Source: Dictyobacter vulcani (GTDB lineage: Bacteria; Chloroflexota; Ktedonobacteria; Ktedonobacterales; Ktedonobacteraceae). Taken from it: a stretch of 64,000 nt of DNA. The notes beneath the pieces are model-generated. The model saw only the letters and a list, made by a program, of their open reading frames with translations. It was not told the origin of the DNA and searched no databases. Shown here piece after piece: positions 17,559 to 26,517 of this stretch (the stretch's first letter is position 1; every line of letters begins with the position of its first letter). Location: assembly GCF_008974265.1 (NCBI RefSeq), contig NZ_BKZW01000002.1:1426001-1490000 (forward strand). The letters run 5' to 3'. The position numbers and the translations under genes were made by a program.

Positions 17559-18164
17559 ATGCTTTTTTATCGCAATGCTATTAAAGGAAAATCCGTATTG
17601 GAAACACTGGAACCTGAAATCAAGCAGACGCCTATAAGTGAACTGCCGGCCCCACATGGGATCGGGATGGCGGTCGCCTTCGACTGGGGATTGGCTGTCC
17701 AGACCGCTTTTACCCCTATCTATGCCCTTTTTCAGCCCTCTAACATGCTCAAGATCCCTGGTCTGAGTCCGGTGCTCGGCAATATCCTGTTTTTTGTCGT
17801 TACCTGGGCCGTGGCCTGTGGCTTTGCGTTTTTCGGTGAAATGATCCGCAGCGGCCGCAACTGGGCACGCACCATTCAGATCGTTGCCAATATACTCCTC
17901 TCTATTGTGGGTATTATTTCTTTACTTAATCTGTATCAGAGCATCCGTGTCGGAAACTTCTGGCCGTTAGTGACAGAGATTATCCTGGTTATTTTTTCGC
18001 CGTTAATCGTCTGGCGCCTGACCCGTTCCTCGACTGCGCAATGGTTCAAGCACGTGACTCCCGCCCAGGCCCGCCAGCGTCATGGTGGCATGTGGGTATG
18101 GTTTATTATGCTATGGGGCCTGGTGGGCGGCATCTTGCAGACATTTGCGGCCATGCATAAATAA
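17559..18164 (+). CDS. Hypothetical membrane protein
   Basis: About 201 residues with four or five membrane spans (FVVTWAVACGFAFFG, ILLSIVGIISLL, LVTEIILVIFSPLIVW, WVWFIMLWGLVGGIL). The frame opens at 17535; ATG 17559 (MLFYRNAIKGKS) is the more likely start, though neither has a strong ribosome site. The gene is divergent from the phosphatidyltransferase. No family recognised. Confidence 0.65.
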   Translation: MLFYRNAIKGKSVLETLEPEIKQTPISELPAPHGIGMAVAFDWGLAVQTAFTPIYALFQPSNMLKIPGLSPVLGNILFFVVTWAVACGFAFFGEMIRSGRNWARTIQIVANILLSIVGIISLLNLYQSIRVGNFWPLVTEIILVIFSPLIVWRLTRSSTAQWFKHVTPAQARQRHGGMWVWFIMLWGLVGGILQTFAAMHK

Positions 18165-18209
18165 GACAGTAATGTATGGAAAGAAAATAGAGCGAATGGT
18201 ATTGTATCT

Positions 18210-18736
18210 ATGATTAATGAATTTACCGCCACACGTGCTGGCCAAATGCGTCAGGTCTATGTACTGCTCCTGTTTGGACTGATCTGTTTAGCCTGTGCCT
18301 GGCTGATCCATCCAGATCCTTATCATTATCCCGTGGGTGTTTTATTATTTGGCCTGGGATGCTGGTATCCACACTATGGAATCCAGGCCGTTTAGTGATC
18401 GCGGGTAGTCTGGTAACTGCGCTCGGCCTGGCAGTCTTTCTGGGATTTAGTGGCTTGATTCCGGGTGGACAGATTTTTCCCGCATACATCCTGGCGCTTG
18501 GCGTCGGGCTGCTGGCGGTGGCCTTTGCGGCGCGACGAGGCTATGTGGGGCGGGGAGCGCTATCACCGGCTTTGATCGTAATCGGTGCTGGCCTCATAGA
18601 AATATTGCTGATTGCGCACCTGACTCCTGCTGGCCTGATACCTTTTGCCCTCTCTCTCTGGTTGCCCGGGCTGGCGCTACTCGTCTTAGGAATCATCTAT
18701 TTTCTGGGTACTAAAAGGCTTGTTGAGAAGGATTGA
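18210..18736 (+). pseudogene. Hypothetical membrane protein, apparently frameshifted
   Basis: The first frame from ATG 18210 gives MINEFTATRAGQM, one membrane helix (VYVLLLFGLICLACAW) and YPVGVLLFGLG, then stops at 18395. The next frame continues the same protein from 18359 (MLVSTLWNPGRLVIAG) through three more helices to 18736. Adding one base to the GGG run near 18354-18358 joins them as ...FGLGMLVSTLW..., giving about 175 residues. This is either a real frameshift or a homopolymer error. Function unknown. Confidence 0.75.
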
Positions 18737-18788
18737 TGGTGCCGTAGCAGACGACTACGCACCAGCATAAGGGTAAGTGAGGGCACAT

Positions 18789-19472
18789 ATGGCATCATAC
18801 TATAGCGGTAAGCGGGCGGTTTCTTATAATCAAAGCTGGAAGACCTTTTCTCAGAAGACCCTGGCTGCGACTGTTGCTGCCATTGATCTCACATCCCTGC
18901 AGGACATCAGTCAGATGCAAGGCAGGCAACTCCGGGTCCTGGATGTTGCCTGTGGCACAGGTATGTTGCTGGCTCAACTTGCGCAACGGCTGCCAGAGGC
19001 CGAACTGCACGGGCTGGACGCGAGCGCAGATATGCTTGCCCAGGCGTGCCAGCTTTTTGCGGATCATCCACGCACACACTTTGTCCAGGCATCCTTGAGT
19101 GGAGCAGCGATGGCAGGCTTGCCATATGAACCTGCCTCCTTTGATCTGATTACCTGTACCAACGCATTGCATTATCTGGATAATCCGCGTGCAGTCCTCC
19201 AGGGATTACAGCGCTTACTGACTCCGCAAGGACAACTGGTGATTGAAGATTATGCGCGACGAGGTTTTCCATTTCCCTGGCGACCCTTCGAGTGGCTTGT
19301 GAAACGCGTCAGTCCCCAGTATATCCAGGCCTATACCCTGTCTGAAGCCAGTTCACTTTGTCAGGATGCAGGATTAAACGTAGTCGCCGCCAGAAAAATC
19401 TCGATTGACGCCCTCTGGCAGGGCTGGGTTATCCGTGGCAGGTTTGACCCTGCGGTCAATAGCTCGACCTAA
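18789..19472 (+). CDS. SAM-dependent methyltransferase (UbiE/COQ5-like)
   Basis: 227 residues from ATG 18789, with GAGGG six bases upstream; an in-frame GTG lies at 18777. Motif I is VLDVACGTGMLL, then GLDASADMLAQA, a post-I region PYEPASFDLITCTNALHYL and RLLTPQGQLVIED. This is the standard Methyltransf_11/25 layout. The C-terminal part (FEWLVKRVSPQYIQAYTLSEA) suggests a small hydrophobic substrate. It may belong with the lipid genes upstream, but no substrate can be named. Confidence 0.85.
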   Translation: MASYYSGKRAVSYNQSWKTFSQKTLAATVAAIDLTSLQDISQMQGRQLRVLDVACGTGMLLAQLAQRLPEAELHGLDASADMLAQACQLFADHPRTHFVQASLSGAAMAGLPYEPASFDLITCTNALHYLDNPRAVLQGLQRLLTPQGQLVIEDYARRGFPFPWRPFEWLVKRVSPQYIQAYTLSEASSLCQDAGLNVVAARKISIDALWQGWVIRGRFDPAVNSST

Positions 19473-19508
19473 CCGACCGCAAGGGCTAATCGACCGCAAG
19501 GATCGAAC

Positions 19509-20267
19509 TTACGATGAGGAATGTGTGGCTTTGTTTAGCGCTCCCAGCGCTACAACAGGTCCCTTTGGCGCATCTTTGCTGGCCGCTGGACCCGGTTCCA
19601 GGCTCACTGCTGTCGCATCATAATCCTGCAAGGATCCCTGGAAATATACGGTCGCGACGCCATTGTGTACCTGAAGCAGTCCAACACTGGTTGGTTGTTT
19701 GCCATGAAGTAACCAGCCCTGATAGACCTGTTTGCCCGAGGCCGGGGGTAATCCATGTAGCTGTAGTGAGCAGATCTGGGGTTTGCTATAGCAGGTCAGA
19801 TTTCCTTGCATCGAAGACTGCGTAGTGGTCCCCTGAACAGCATAGGTGGTCGTTTGGATGGTAGGTGTAGACAGTCTGGCCACCTGTTGTTGCAGCGAAA
19901 AATTCCAGGCCGTCATAGCTGCCAGGGCCGCCACCAGAATAATGGCTGCAGCGCTAAGCAGAGCTGTACGCCAGGGGAAGCGACGTTTGGCCGAAGTTTT
20001 TCTGGCCTGAGAAATCTGCCGGGGCTGTTGTGCAGGCTCAGGTGTTTCCTGTTCCAGCCGGGCCAAGAAACGCTCTTTATGGCCAGCTGGCGGCTCTACT
20101 TCTGGCACTGTCAGCGGAAGAAGATTGGCCACAGGTTGCAACTGCTGAAGCATAAGAGTGCATTCGGGACAGTTTGCCAGATGTTCCTGCGCCGCCTGGC
20201 GTTCCTCCGGTGTAAGAGCGCCCAGGATATATGCACCTGAAAGTTCTTCAAAATCTTGGCATGTCAT
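19509..20267 (-). CDS. Anti-sigma factor, RskA-like, with zinc-finger domain
   Basis: 252 residues. The cytoplasmic N-terminus carries the anti-sigma zinc finger (EHLANCPECTLML, HxxxCxxC) after ALTPEERQAAQ. One membrane helix (ALLSAAAIILVAALAAMTAWNF, about 103-124) separates it from an extracytoplasmic RskA-type domain (SLQLHGLPPASGKQVYQGWLL, VATVYFQGSLQDYDA). Such proteins hold an ECF sigma factor inactive until proteolysis. The sigma gene that should precede it on the minus strand is missing; the adjacent DNA instead encodes, on the plus strand, the tail of another protein. Confidence 0.9.
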   Translation of the reverse strand: MTCQDFEELSGAYILGALTPEERQAAQEHLANCPECTLMLQQLQPVANLLPLTVPEVEPPAGHKERFLARLEQETPEPAQQPRQISQARKTSAKRRFPWRTALLSAAAIILVAALAAMTAWNFSLQQQVARLSTPTIQTTTYAVQGTTTQSSMQGNLTCYSKPQICSLQLHGLPPASGKQVYQGWLLHGKQPTSVGLLQVHNGVATVYFQGSLQDYDATAVSLEPGPAASKDAPKGPVVALGALNKATHSSS

Positions 20268-20279
20268 ACGAAGTCAGCA

Positions 20280-20517
20280 GAGTTTTAGTGGTTACTTTAG
20301 CAGCAAACAGGGGACCAGTACTATTAACGGCGTGCTCGACAGATCGAAGCATATTCTCTTCACCGTGACCCAGCGTGATGATCAACCATTGCTGTTTTTT
20401 GATGGAGCAGTGCGTCCCGATGGTAATCTCGTCGGCAACTACTGTACCCAGAATCAGGCGGGCCAATGCCTGAGTAATTATGGGTTATGGAGCCTGCAAC
20501 CAATCGCAAAGCCCTGA
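20280..20517 (+). pseudogene. Remnant: C-terminal part of a secreted or lipoprotein-type protein
   Basis: An open frame without its own start reads SGYFSSKQGTSTINGVLDRS, PLLFFDGAVRPDGNLVGNYC and GQCLSNYGLWSLQPIAK before stopping at 20517. The pattern resembles the C-terminal beta domain of secreted hypotheticals in this group. The frame continues upstream only through the antisense of the anti-sigma gene, so the 5' part seems to have been lost in a deletion that also removed the expected sigma factor. Confidence 0.5.
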
Positions 20518-20573
20518 TACGTTTGAGTACGAGAGGACGATGCCGTGCCCGCTACCATTTTTGCATATATTAT

Positions 20574-20616
20574 AAATACTCTATGAACAATGACAATTAT
20601 TGTTCATAGAGTATTT
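20574..20616. terminator. Bidirectional hairpin terminator
   Basis: An 18-base perfect stem (AAATACTCTATGAACAAT and complement) with a 7-base loop, lying between a plus-strand remnant and the end of the minus-strand thioredoxin gene. Confidence 0.7.
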
Positions 20617-20632
20617 GCTTTAACTGTTATTG

Positions 20633-20998
20633 CTACATCAGAGAAATGTTGTTGGCGGCCAGTGCCTGCTCGATACGTTGCTGTAAGCGCGCTGGATGGG
20701 GTCCAACGATATGCGCCACTGGCTGACCGGCATTGAAGATGACCAATGTCGGGAGTCCCTGTACGCCGAGGCGGGCGGTTATATGTGGATTCTCATCAGC
20801 ATTGAGCGTCGCGAAGCGCATTTTGCCCGCGTAGGCTGTACTTAACTGCGCGTATGCAGGCGCTAACACACGACAGGGTGGACACCACTCGGCCCAGAAA
20901 TCGACAATAACTGGTAGCGTCGATTGCAATACCTGTGACGCGAAATCTTGATCAGTGACGGCAAGCAGATGTTTGTGTTCAGACGTAGTTGTAGCCAT
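20633..20998 (-). CDS. trxA: Thioredoxin
   Basis: 121 residues. The active site is WCPPC (variant of WCGPC) in VIVDFWAEWCPPCRVLAP; the cis-proline loop is GLPTLVIFNAG, with ADENPHITARLGV before it. Length is slightly above the usual 105-110 because of an N-terminal extension (MATTTSEHKHLL). A Pro in the active-site dipeptide should shift redox potential relative to E. coli thioredoxin. It is monocistronic, followed by a strong hairpin. Confidence 0.93.
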   Translation of the reverse strand: MATTTSEHKHLLAVTDQDFASQVLQSTLPVIVDFWAEWCPPCRVLAPAYAQLSTAYAGKMRFATLNADENPHITARLGVQGLPTLVIFNAGQPVAHIVGPHPARLQQRIEQALAANNISLM

Positions 20999-21137
20999 GA
21001 TGGTTTTCTCCCTGTTTCATTTTGTATGGTCAGTTGACTGGATGAACTTCGTTACTATCAGCTTATAAGGGAGTGTACAGGTTAAAGTTAACTTGAAGTC
21101 AAGAGGGCAATCTGACAGAGAAAAATCTGCTATACAT

Positions 21138-21890
21138 CTACAAAACCATGCCAAAGCTTTGCGCCAATATCTGAGTGTACTCCTCCTCTGATGTGAGCAC
21201 CTGTTCTTCGCGTTGTCCGTGCGTCGTAGTGATCAAGCGTAGCTTGTGCAGGGTAATCCGTCCAGTGGGAGTTGCCAGCGAGCACATCCGACCACGCGTG
21301 ATGAAAGGAGATAGCGGTGAGTATTGATAATACTGACAGCGCTCAACAAAATCTTCCAGTTCATGTGGTCGAGTGGTGAAGTGATACTCTGGTTGCCATT
21401 CGCCATCACCGCTGCGTTTTTGAAGTAACCAACGGCCATCAGTATGTTCCAGGCGATAGACCTGCTCACCCTCAACGTGCTCCGACGGATCATGGATATT
21501 CAAGGGAGTACGAAATGAATCTCCATTTCCCACATCAACCAGCCAATCTTCTGCCAGATGTACTAAGAGCGTCAGGTGGTCTAACTCTGGACCGAATGTA
21601 CCATCGTCATGAGCCATACTGGCGGAGATGATCGTAACATTAAAGCCCAGCGAACGCAAAAGCGCTGCAAAGAGTCCATTGAGCTCAAAACAAAAGCCAC
21701 CCCGCCGCCGTAGGACAACTTTATCATAGAGAGCATCCTCTGTCAGCACGATAGGTTGAGCCGCGTGAATAGACAGATTCTCAAAGGGAACCGTCATTAA
21801 ATGGGCTACTTGTAGAGCCCGTAACGTTTCGTACGTCGGTTCAAGTGACCCCTGATAAGTCATGCGCTTGAGATATGTATCAACGTCCAA
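21138..21890 (-). CDS. nat: Arylamine N-acetyltransferase
   Basis: 250 residues. The Cys-His-Asp triad is visible: Cys in RRRGGFCFELNG (about 68), His in ELDHLTLLV (about 105), Asp in WLVDVGNGDSF (about 119). VPFENLSIH and TSEEEYTQILAQSFGM fit the N- and C-terminal family patterns. The enzyme transfers acetyl groups from acetyl-CoA to arylamines or hydrazines in the cytosol; in some actinomycetes and other bacteria, homologues work in secondary metabolism. It is monocistronic. The physiological substrate is unknown. Confidence 0.93.
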   Translation of the reverse strand: MDVDTYLKRMTYQGSLEPTYETLRALQVAHLMTVPFENLSIHAAQPIVLTEDALYDKVVLRRRGGFCFELNGLFAALLRSLGFNVTIISASMAHDDGTFGPELDHLTLLVHLAEDWLVDVGNGDSFRTPLNIHDPSEHVEGEQVYRLEHTDGRWLLQKRSGDGEWQPEYHFTTRPHELEDFVERCQYYQYSPLSPFITRGRMCSLATPTGRITLHKLRLITTTHGQREEQVLTSEEEYTQILAQSFGMVL

Positions 21891-22045
21891 TAGTTTTTCC
21901 TCTTTCGATTATTATTATTCCTGTCCCGGTAGGGACGATACATTATGATAGAGTTTATCATGGCTCTTTCTTTTTAGATTATAGTTGTATAGAATGTGAA
22001 ATACACACTATTTCTCGCTATTTATAATTTTGAAAGAGTTTGAGC

Positions 22046-22789
22046 ATGCCTGATATCTGGTTTCCCTATTATCGTCCCCGACCGCAAGCGCGTTTGCGGC
22101 TCTTCTGTTTTCATTATGCTGGCGGGGGTGCCGCTGTATTCCGTTCATGGTCTGAAATGCTGCCCGCACAGATTGATATTTGCGCGCTGCAACTGCCGGG
22201 ACATGAAAGTCGTTTGACGGAAGATCTGATCACCGATTTCCCGCAGCTTATTGAGAAGTTGCTCCCGGCTTTTCTGCCTTATCTGGATATGCCGTATGCT
22301 TTTTTCGGGCATAGTCTGGGTGCCGGTATAAGTTTTGAACTGGCACGTACCTTGAATAAGTCCGGCCATCAATTACCTGTCCATCTGTTTGTGTCAGGAC
22401 GCCGTGGACCTCAGGTTGAGCGCAGAGATCCTTTGACATATAACCTGCCAGATCCTGAGTTTATTGTGAAGTTGCGAGAACTGGAAGGCACGCCTGAAGA
22501 GGTGTTACAGCACAGGGAACTCTTAGAAATCTTGCTCCCAGTCATACGTGCTGATTTTACGCTCAGCGAAACATATACCTATCAAGCTCAACCGCTCCTG
22601 AGTTGTCCGCTTTCAGCCTATGGTGGCTTGCAGGATAATGATGTGACGCGCGCTGACCTTGCCGCGTGGCAGTTAGAGACGAGCGGACCTTTTGTGCAGC
22701 GTATGTTTCCAGGTAATCATTTTTTCCTGAATTCTGCCAGAGCAAATCTGCTCCAGATTCTCAAGCAGGAGTTGCTTGCCCATCTTTAA
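22046..22789 (+). CDS. Type II thioesterase (NRPS/PKS-associated family)
   Basis: 247 residues from ATG 22046, with AAAGAG seven bases upstream; the frame opens at a TTG two codons before. It is an alpha/beta hydrolase with RLFCFHYAGGGAAVFRSW, nucleophile elbow FGHSLGAG, Asp in YGGLQDNDV and His in FPGNHFFL. These enzymes remove misprimed acyl groups from carrier proteins of nonribosomal peptide or polyketide synthases. No such synthase is in the window, so it may serve a distant cluster. Confidence 0.9.
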   Translation: MPDIWFPYYRPRPQARLRLFCFHYAGGGAAVFRSWSEMLPAQIDICALQLPGHESRLTEDLITDFPQLIEKLLPAFLPYLDMPYAFFGHSLGAGISFELARTLNKSGHQLPVHLFVSGRRGPQVERRDPLTYNLPDPEFIVKLRELEGTPEEVLQHRELLEILLPVIRADFTLSETYTYQAQPLLSCPLSAYGGLQDNDVTRADLAAWQLETSGPFVQRMFPGNHFFLNSARANLLQILKQELLAHL

Positions 22790-22798
22790 AATTTTTGC

Positions 22799-22845
22799 TG
22801 GTTGCTCATGGCTTGTTTTCATCTTAAACAAGCCATGAGCAACCA
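22799..22845 (+). terminator. Hairpin terminator after the thioesterase
   Basis: A 20-base perfect stem (22799-22818 with 22826-22845) with a 7-base loop, followed by CTTTTTATG, ten bases after the thioesterase stop. Confidence 0.8.
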
Positions 22846-23183
22846 CTTTTTATGCTATACTATAGAAGGATTCATAACGCATGAAGCTACCATATGCTTT
22901 GAAGTAGGTCTCAGAGATGGGAGATCTGCATCATCAAGAGGCAATTATATTTCCCTCGCATGGTTTACCTCTCTACATAGAGACGTAAGAAGTCGTTGTA
23001 ACATACATAAGTAAAGGATACCCTGACTACCATTTCTCCTTTTTACTGTTGTTCATGTGAGCTTTAGCGACGTGCTTGAGGCGATAGAGGGAGAGAGGTG
23101 GGCTATCTTAGATGTGCATCTTCTCGTTGTCATCTATGTACGTTTGGCTTCGAAAAGAATAATAAAGAACATAAGGAAAAAAG
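22846..23183. other. Intergenic region without recognised genes
   Basis: About 340 bases. TATGCTATACT at about 22851 could be a -10 region, but no gene starts at a matching distance. No open frame with a ribosome site and no repeat seen. Confidence 0.4.
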
Positions 23184-23501
23184 ATGAGCATGCAATCCCC
23201 TGAGGCCAAAGAACAAGGTTCCCAGCGTAAAATGCACGATGCCAGTATCTATTCTGGCCGCATACAAGAGGCTATGAGATACAATAAGCTTTCTTCTGCT
23301 AATTACTCGCTGGCTATGACCCTGATGAATGCAGTGTTACAGGGTTATACTGAAGAGCGCTGGAAAACCGAGCGCGAAGCTATGATCAAGGCCCTCACAC
23401 TCAAATCTCCTGACAAAAATGTCGCTCATGCCGATGCTGCAAATCTCTATGAGCAGATGGTAGCGTGTGTCAAGGATCTGGATCTCTGGCCCTGGAAATA
23501 A
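23184..23501 (+). CDS. Hypothetical helical protein
   Basis: 105 residues with AAGGAAAAAAG before the ATG. The product is helical and charged (RIQEAMRYNKLSSANYSLAMTLMNAVLQGYTEERWKTEREAMIKAL) and ends DLDLWPWK. No membrane span or known motif. Followed by a terminator hairpin. Function unknown. Confidence 0.7.
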   Translation: MSMQSPEAKEQGSQRKMHDASIYSGRIQEAMRYNKLSSANYSLAMTLMNAVLQGYTEERWKTEREAMIKALTLKSPDKNVAHADAANLYEQMVACVKDLDLWPWK

Positions 23502-23529
23502 GTTTTTTCAGATAAAGACACATAGCGTA

Positions 23530-23562
23530 TAAGGCTATTCCTTTCAGGAGTAGCCTTTATTT
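23530..23562 (+). terminator. Rho-independent terminator
   Basis: Stem AAGGCTATTCCT / AGGAGTAGCCTT with a short loop and one mismatch, followed by TATTTTTTT. It ends the 105-aa gene. Confidence 0.8.
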
Positions 23563-23592
23563 TTTTATTGCATCTCTCATCAGGTGTATATT

Positions 23593-23724
23593 TTAGACGC
23601 GATCGTGGAATTGGTTGCGTCTCTTTTCTCGTGCTCGCTTCTCGGCATAGTTGCGATAGGTTATATAGCCAAAACCACATGCAAAGACTAAAACAAAGAG
23701 TATCAGGAGGAGGAATGGTGACAT
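23593..23724 (-). CDS. Small single-pass membrane protein (43 aa)
   Basis: ATG at 23724 is preceded on the minus strand by AAAGGAG. The product begins MSPFLLLILFVLVFACGFGYI, one clear transmembrane helix, and continues with a highly basic tail (EKRAREKRRNQ). This is a classic small-membrane-protein pattern with a positively charged cytoplasmic end. It converges with the 105-aa gene upstream. Role unknown; such proteins often modulate transporters or kinases. Confidence 0.6.
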   Translation of the reverse strand: MSPFLLLILFVLVFACGFGYITYRNYAEKRAREKRRNQFHDRV

Positions 23725-24137
23725 GGCGGTCTCCTTTGCCTGAAGTTGAATATTCCTGCTATGAGAGTGACTTGTCTAACGATGGATGGGTATAAGAGGG
23801 ATGAACTTCATGCATAAGCTATGAAGCCTTATAAGTATACATCATTTTGGACAGGGGTACAATATTTATCAAAAAATAATAAATTGATAAATATTGTACT
23901 ATTATTATAAATAGTGTATACTTACAGTAGCTGATAGACATTTCTATGAGCTTTCCACCTCAAGCCATGTTCCTTTTTATTGGGCCAGCGCTCCGAATAC
24001 TCCTCTACATTCACATAAACTGTTCGGGACGATCTCGTACGCTCTCCATGCAATTCCTCTCTATCTTCAAATGTCGTGCAATCCATTCTTTTGACGAAAT
24101 ATAGAGCGTATCTGGTTTTACCAGAAAGGCAAGCCCA
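23725..24137. other. Intergenic region with a 16-bp inverted repeat
   Basis: About 410 bases. A perfect 16-base stem (GTACAATATTTATCAA, 23857-23872, with 23884-23899) and an 11-base AT loop lie between a minus-strand gene start and a plus-strand gene start. That position favours a regulatory site over a terminator. Nothing else found. Confidence 0.45.
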
Positions 24138-24584
24138 ATGACAACTATTCAACCTGCATCTCCAGTGTCAACCCGGACGCGAGAAGCCAAAGTGAATGAA
24201 GATAAAACTGGGATCGTGATAGTTCAGAGCGCCGTTCGCATTGAAGAAGTTACACACGTACGCCCGCAGCCGATCCTACCATCCGAGCCTGTGCTAACTC
24301 CTCAGTATCCAACCTGGCCAACATCGCAACCCGGTCCTATGGTTGTTGTACCACCCTTTGGACAACATCCCCATCCGGTGCGTAGCGATCAGATGCTATA
24401 TGAGCACTATGATCAAGAGCATGGTAGAGCTTTCATTCCAGCCGTGGCCAGACCGATAGTGCCAGAGCATCGAGGTAAAGTTTATCTGTCAGATGTCGAT
24501 GGACAGGATGTGAAGTCTGATACCGTGGCTACGCAACGCTGGCTCGATGATGGTGGTTACGCATATCTGGATGTCGGGTTATAA
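24138..24584 (+). CDS. Hypothetical Pro-rich protein
   Basis: 148 residues with AAAGG nine bases upstream. The middle is Pro-rich and probably unstructured (LPSEPVLTPQYPTWPTSQPGP); the end is more ordered (GKVYLSDVDGQDVKSDTVATQRWLDDGG). No signal peptide or membrane span. It is followed by the 294-aa gene after 18 bases, so the two form an operon. Function unknown. Confidence 0.65.
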   Translation: MTTIQPASPVSTRTREAKVNEDKTGIVIVQSAVRIEEVTHVRPQPILPSEPVLTPQYPTWPTSQPGPMVVVPPFGQHPHPVRSDQMLYEHYDQEHGRAFIPAVARPIVPEHRGKVYLSDVDGQDVKSDTVATQRWLDDGGYAYLDVGL

Positions 24585-24602
24585 AGAAAGAGAGTCAACA
24601 CT

Positions 24603-25487
24603 ATGGAGATAATTACGAACAAAGCTCCTTTTAAAACCGAGGAGACACGAGAAACGGGGCTCAGCGCAAACCATACTGCCAGGCCTTTTTCCGCGCCACT
24701 TAGTGAGCAATGGTTGCTTGAAAGAACCTACCATGCACAGTTGAGCAATGGGAGTGAGCTTTCAGTGCCTCATCTTACTGAAGCAATGCAGCAATTGACC
24801 GATGTTTCAGTACCGCTTTCAACGCAGTCCTGGAAATCACTGTTGCCGGAGCGATTACCGAGCAAGAAGAGTAGCGAATTCTATGTGCCTGTTGCCGCAT
24901 GGGTAGAGATTACGCGGGCAGAAGCCGCGAGCAGTTATCAACAAGGGATACCGTTGCTCCTGTATACAGAGCATCTCTGGAAACACCCAGAGGGCGCCAG
25001 AGAGAGTTGGAGACCTAATAAAAATATGCGCGGCATCATCTATGGGAAGATGGGACAGGAGTTAGATGCTGTGGCTGAGCCTGAATATGCGGTGTGTTAT
25101 CTGGACCGCAAGCGGGGCGCTTTTTCGAACGTTACCTGGAAAAGATGGTTTTCGGCTGACCCGACGACCCTCTTTGAGAACAATAATCAAGTTGTAGCCT
25201 TCCTGCGCCCTTACATACAGTTCCCCTTTACCACACACTACACAGTTGTTGCCTCAGATGGACACGTCTCTGACTATCCCGACCGTGACGAAGCCTTGCA
25301 GGGATTTGCGGCTACTCCACGTCAAAAGGAACATGAGACAGGTGGAACGGAGCAGGCGGCACCATACTTCTGTTATTATCACGAAGTAGAATGTCCCGAT
25401 GGCATCTATCGAATCGAGTTTTTCGGACCACATATGGATGAGCCGGGCTATGCATTGACGGAGCATGCATCTGCACCACTATCCTGA
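24603..25487 (+). CDS. Hypothetical protein
   Basis: 294 residues, soluble, second gene of the operon with the Pro-rich protein. Visible features are an N-terminal polar region, EFYVPVAAWVEITRAEAAS, KNMRGIIYGKMGQELDA, and an aromatic C-terminal part (PYFCYYHEVECPDGIYRIEFFGP). No family recognised. Length, composition and clean spacing support a real gene. Confidence 0.7.
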   Translation: MEIITNKAPFKTEETRETGLSANHTARPFSAPLSEQWLLERTYHAQLSNGSELSVPHLTEAMQQLTDVSVPLSTQSWKSLLPERLPSKKSSEFYVPVAAWVEITRAEAASSYQQGIPLLLYTEHLWKHPEGARESWRPNKNMRGIIYGKMGQELDAVAEPEYAVCYLDRKRGAFSNVTWKRWFSADPTTLFENNNQVVAFLRPYIQFPFTTHYTVVASDGHVSDYPDRDEALQGFAATPRQKEHETGGTEQAAPYFCYYHEVECPDGIYRIEFFGPHMDEPGYALTEHASAPLS

Positions 25488-25512
25488 TAGCCAGGATAGC
25501 GATGCCATGATG

Positions 25513-25962
25513 TTAATGTAGGAGCGCAATGATGGTATAGACTATACCCAGGACACTGACCATACCATTCAGGATAATCCAGATGCTCCAGAGCCGAATG
25601 TTGCGCATGATGGGAAAATCTGCTTGCTGCTCTTTACGGGTAAGGTCCAGCAAGTTTTGCAATTGTGTCTCTGGATAGAGTTCTTCTAGCCTTTTGCGGA
25701 TAAAAAACTTCAGGCGAATATGGCGTCTGGCTCGTTCGTAAAGCTTGATACTGGCCACCATCCCGAATGCTCCAATAACTATCAGCATAATAGTTAATGG
25801 GAGAGCATTTCTCGTCATGCCTGTCTGGGTTAAGCCCCCCTGAATCGCTGAGGCCACCACAACGACCAGCCCGGTAATATTGGCGCGTTGATCCTCTGAT
25901 TGTTTGGCCTGAGCAAACTCCTGGTCCGCCACATTGATCAGGATATCGGTAGTTTCTGACAT
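25513..25962 (-). CDS. Hypothetical membrane protein (three spans)
   Basis: 149 residues. Two close hydrophobic segments (ITGLVVVVASAIQGG and LPLTIMLIVIGAFGMVASI) precede a basic amphipathic region (ERARRHIRLKFFIRKRLEEL), then a third span (IWIILNGMVSVLGIVYTIIALL) at the end. The 2TM-plus-basic pattern recalls effector-type membrane proteins, but I cannot assign it to one. Convergent with the 294-aa gene. Confidence 0.65.
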   Translation of the reverse strand: MSETTDILINVADQEFAQAKQSEDQRANITGLVVVVASAIQGGLTQTGMTRNALPLTIMLIVIGAFGMVASIKLYERARRHIRLKFFIRKRLEELYPETQLQNLLDLTRKEQQADFPIMRNIRLWSIWIILNGMVSVLGIVYTIIALLH

Positions 25963-26033
25963 AGTGAATTTTCACTTCCTTGCATATCTTCTATCTATGT
26001 ATAGAAACGCGAAAGCAATCATTTTCTACAATC

Positions 26034-26082
26034 TTTATGGCTGTGAGGAGCGGCAAGCCCTGCTGCTCCTCGCAGCCATAAA
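26034..26082. repeat. Palindromic repeat unit
   Basis: An 18-base inverted repeat with one mismatch (TTTATGGCTGTGAGGAGC and its complement), just before the long repeat copy A. It may also terminate flanking transcripts. Confidence 0.6.
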
Positions 26083-26089
26083 GGCTAAT

Positions 26090-26515
26090 ACTTTTCGGTT
26101 AGCGATACGTTGAGAGATGGTTCGACGTGACCAGCAAGCAAGGTGTACGTGGAGAGGGCGCCACACGCGGAGGCCGCACTGCTGCGTTTGCGCAGGCCAG
26201 CGTGCAAGAACGACGCGCAGTGCTGTGGCGCCTACAGGGATCGTATGTGCCGTGGCCTGCTTGCACCGCAACGTGGTGGGTGAGCGCGTGGATCCTCCCT
26301 GTACCTTCTCGAAGAGGATCACGAACCAGGATCCGTCTCGGTGTAGGCGCCACAGGCATGCGATGCTCTTTGAGCCCCTCGCTCCATGATCACGCCGCAT
26401 GCCGGCCTCCGCGTGTGGCGCCCTCTCCACGGATGATCCGCTGCTTTTCTCCACCTATTTTTATGGCCACAAAAGCGCTTCAACGAAAAATATTGGCCAT
26501 AAAGGCTGCCGGTAC
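26090..26515. repeat. Long GC-rich interspersed repeat, copy A
   Basis: About 425 bases shared with copies at 36.9, 53.9 and 58.1 kb. A 25-base perfect inverted repeat (26151-26175 with 26404-26428, GGAGAGGGCGCCACACGCGG...) brackets a core that contains smaller inverted segments (GGATCC...GGATCC and TGTGGCGCC/GGCGCCAC). Overlapping frames on both strands are by-products of GC content, not genes. It sits directly after the P450 stop codon. Confidence 0.85.
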
Positions 26516-26517
26516 GT

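Noticed and set aside
19474-19501. Two direct repeats CGACCGCAAGG
   Set aside because: Only two copies, 17 bases apart, without other copies nearby; not a CRISPR or iteron set.
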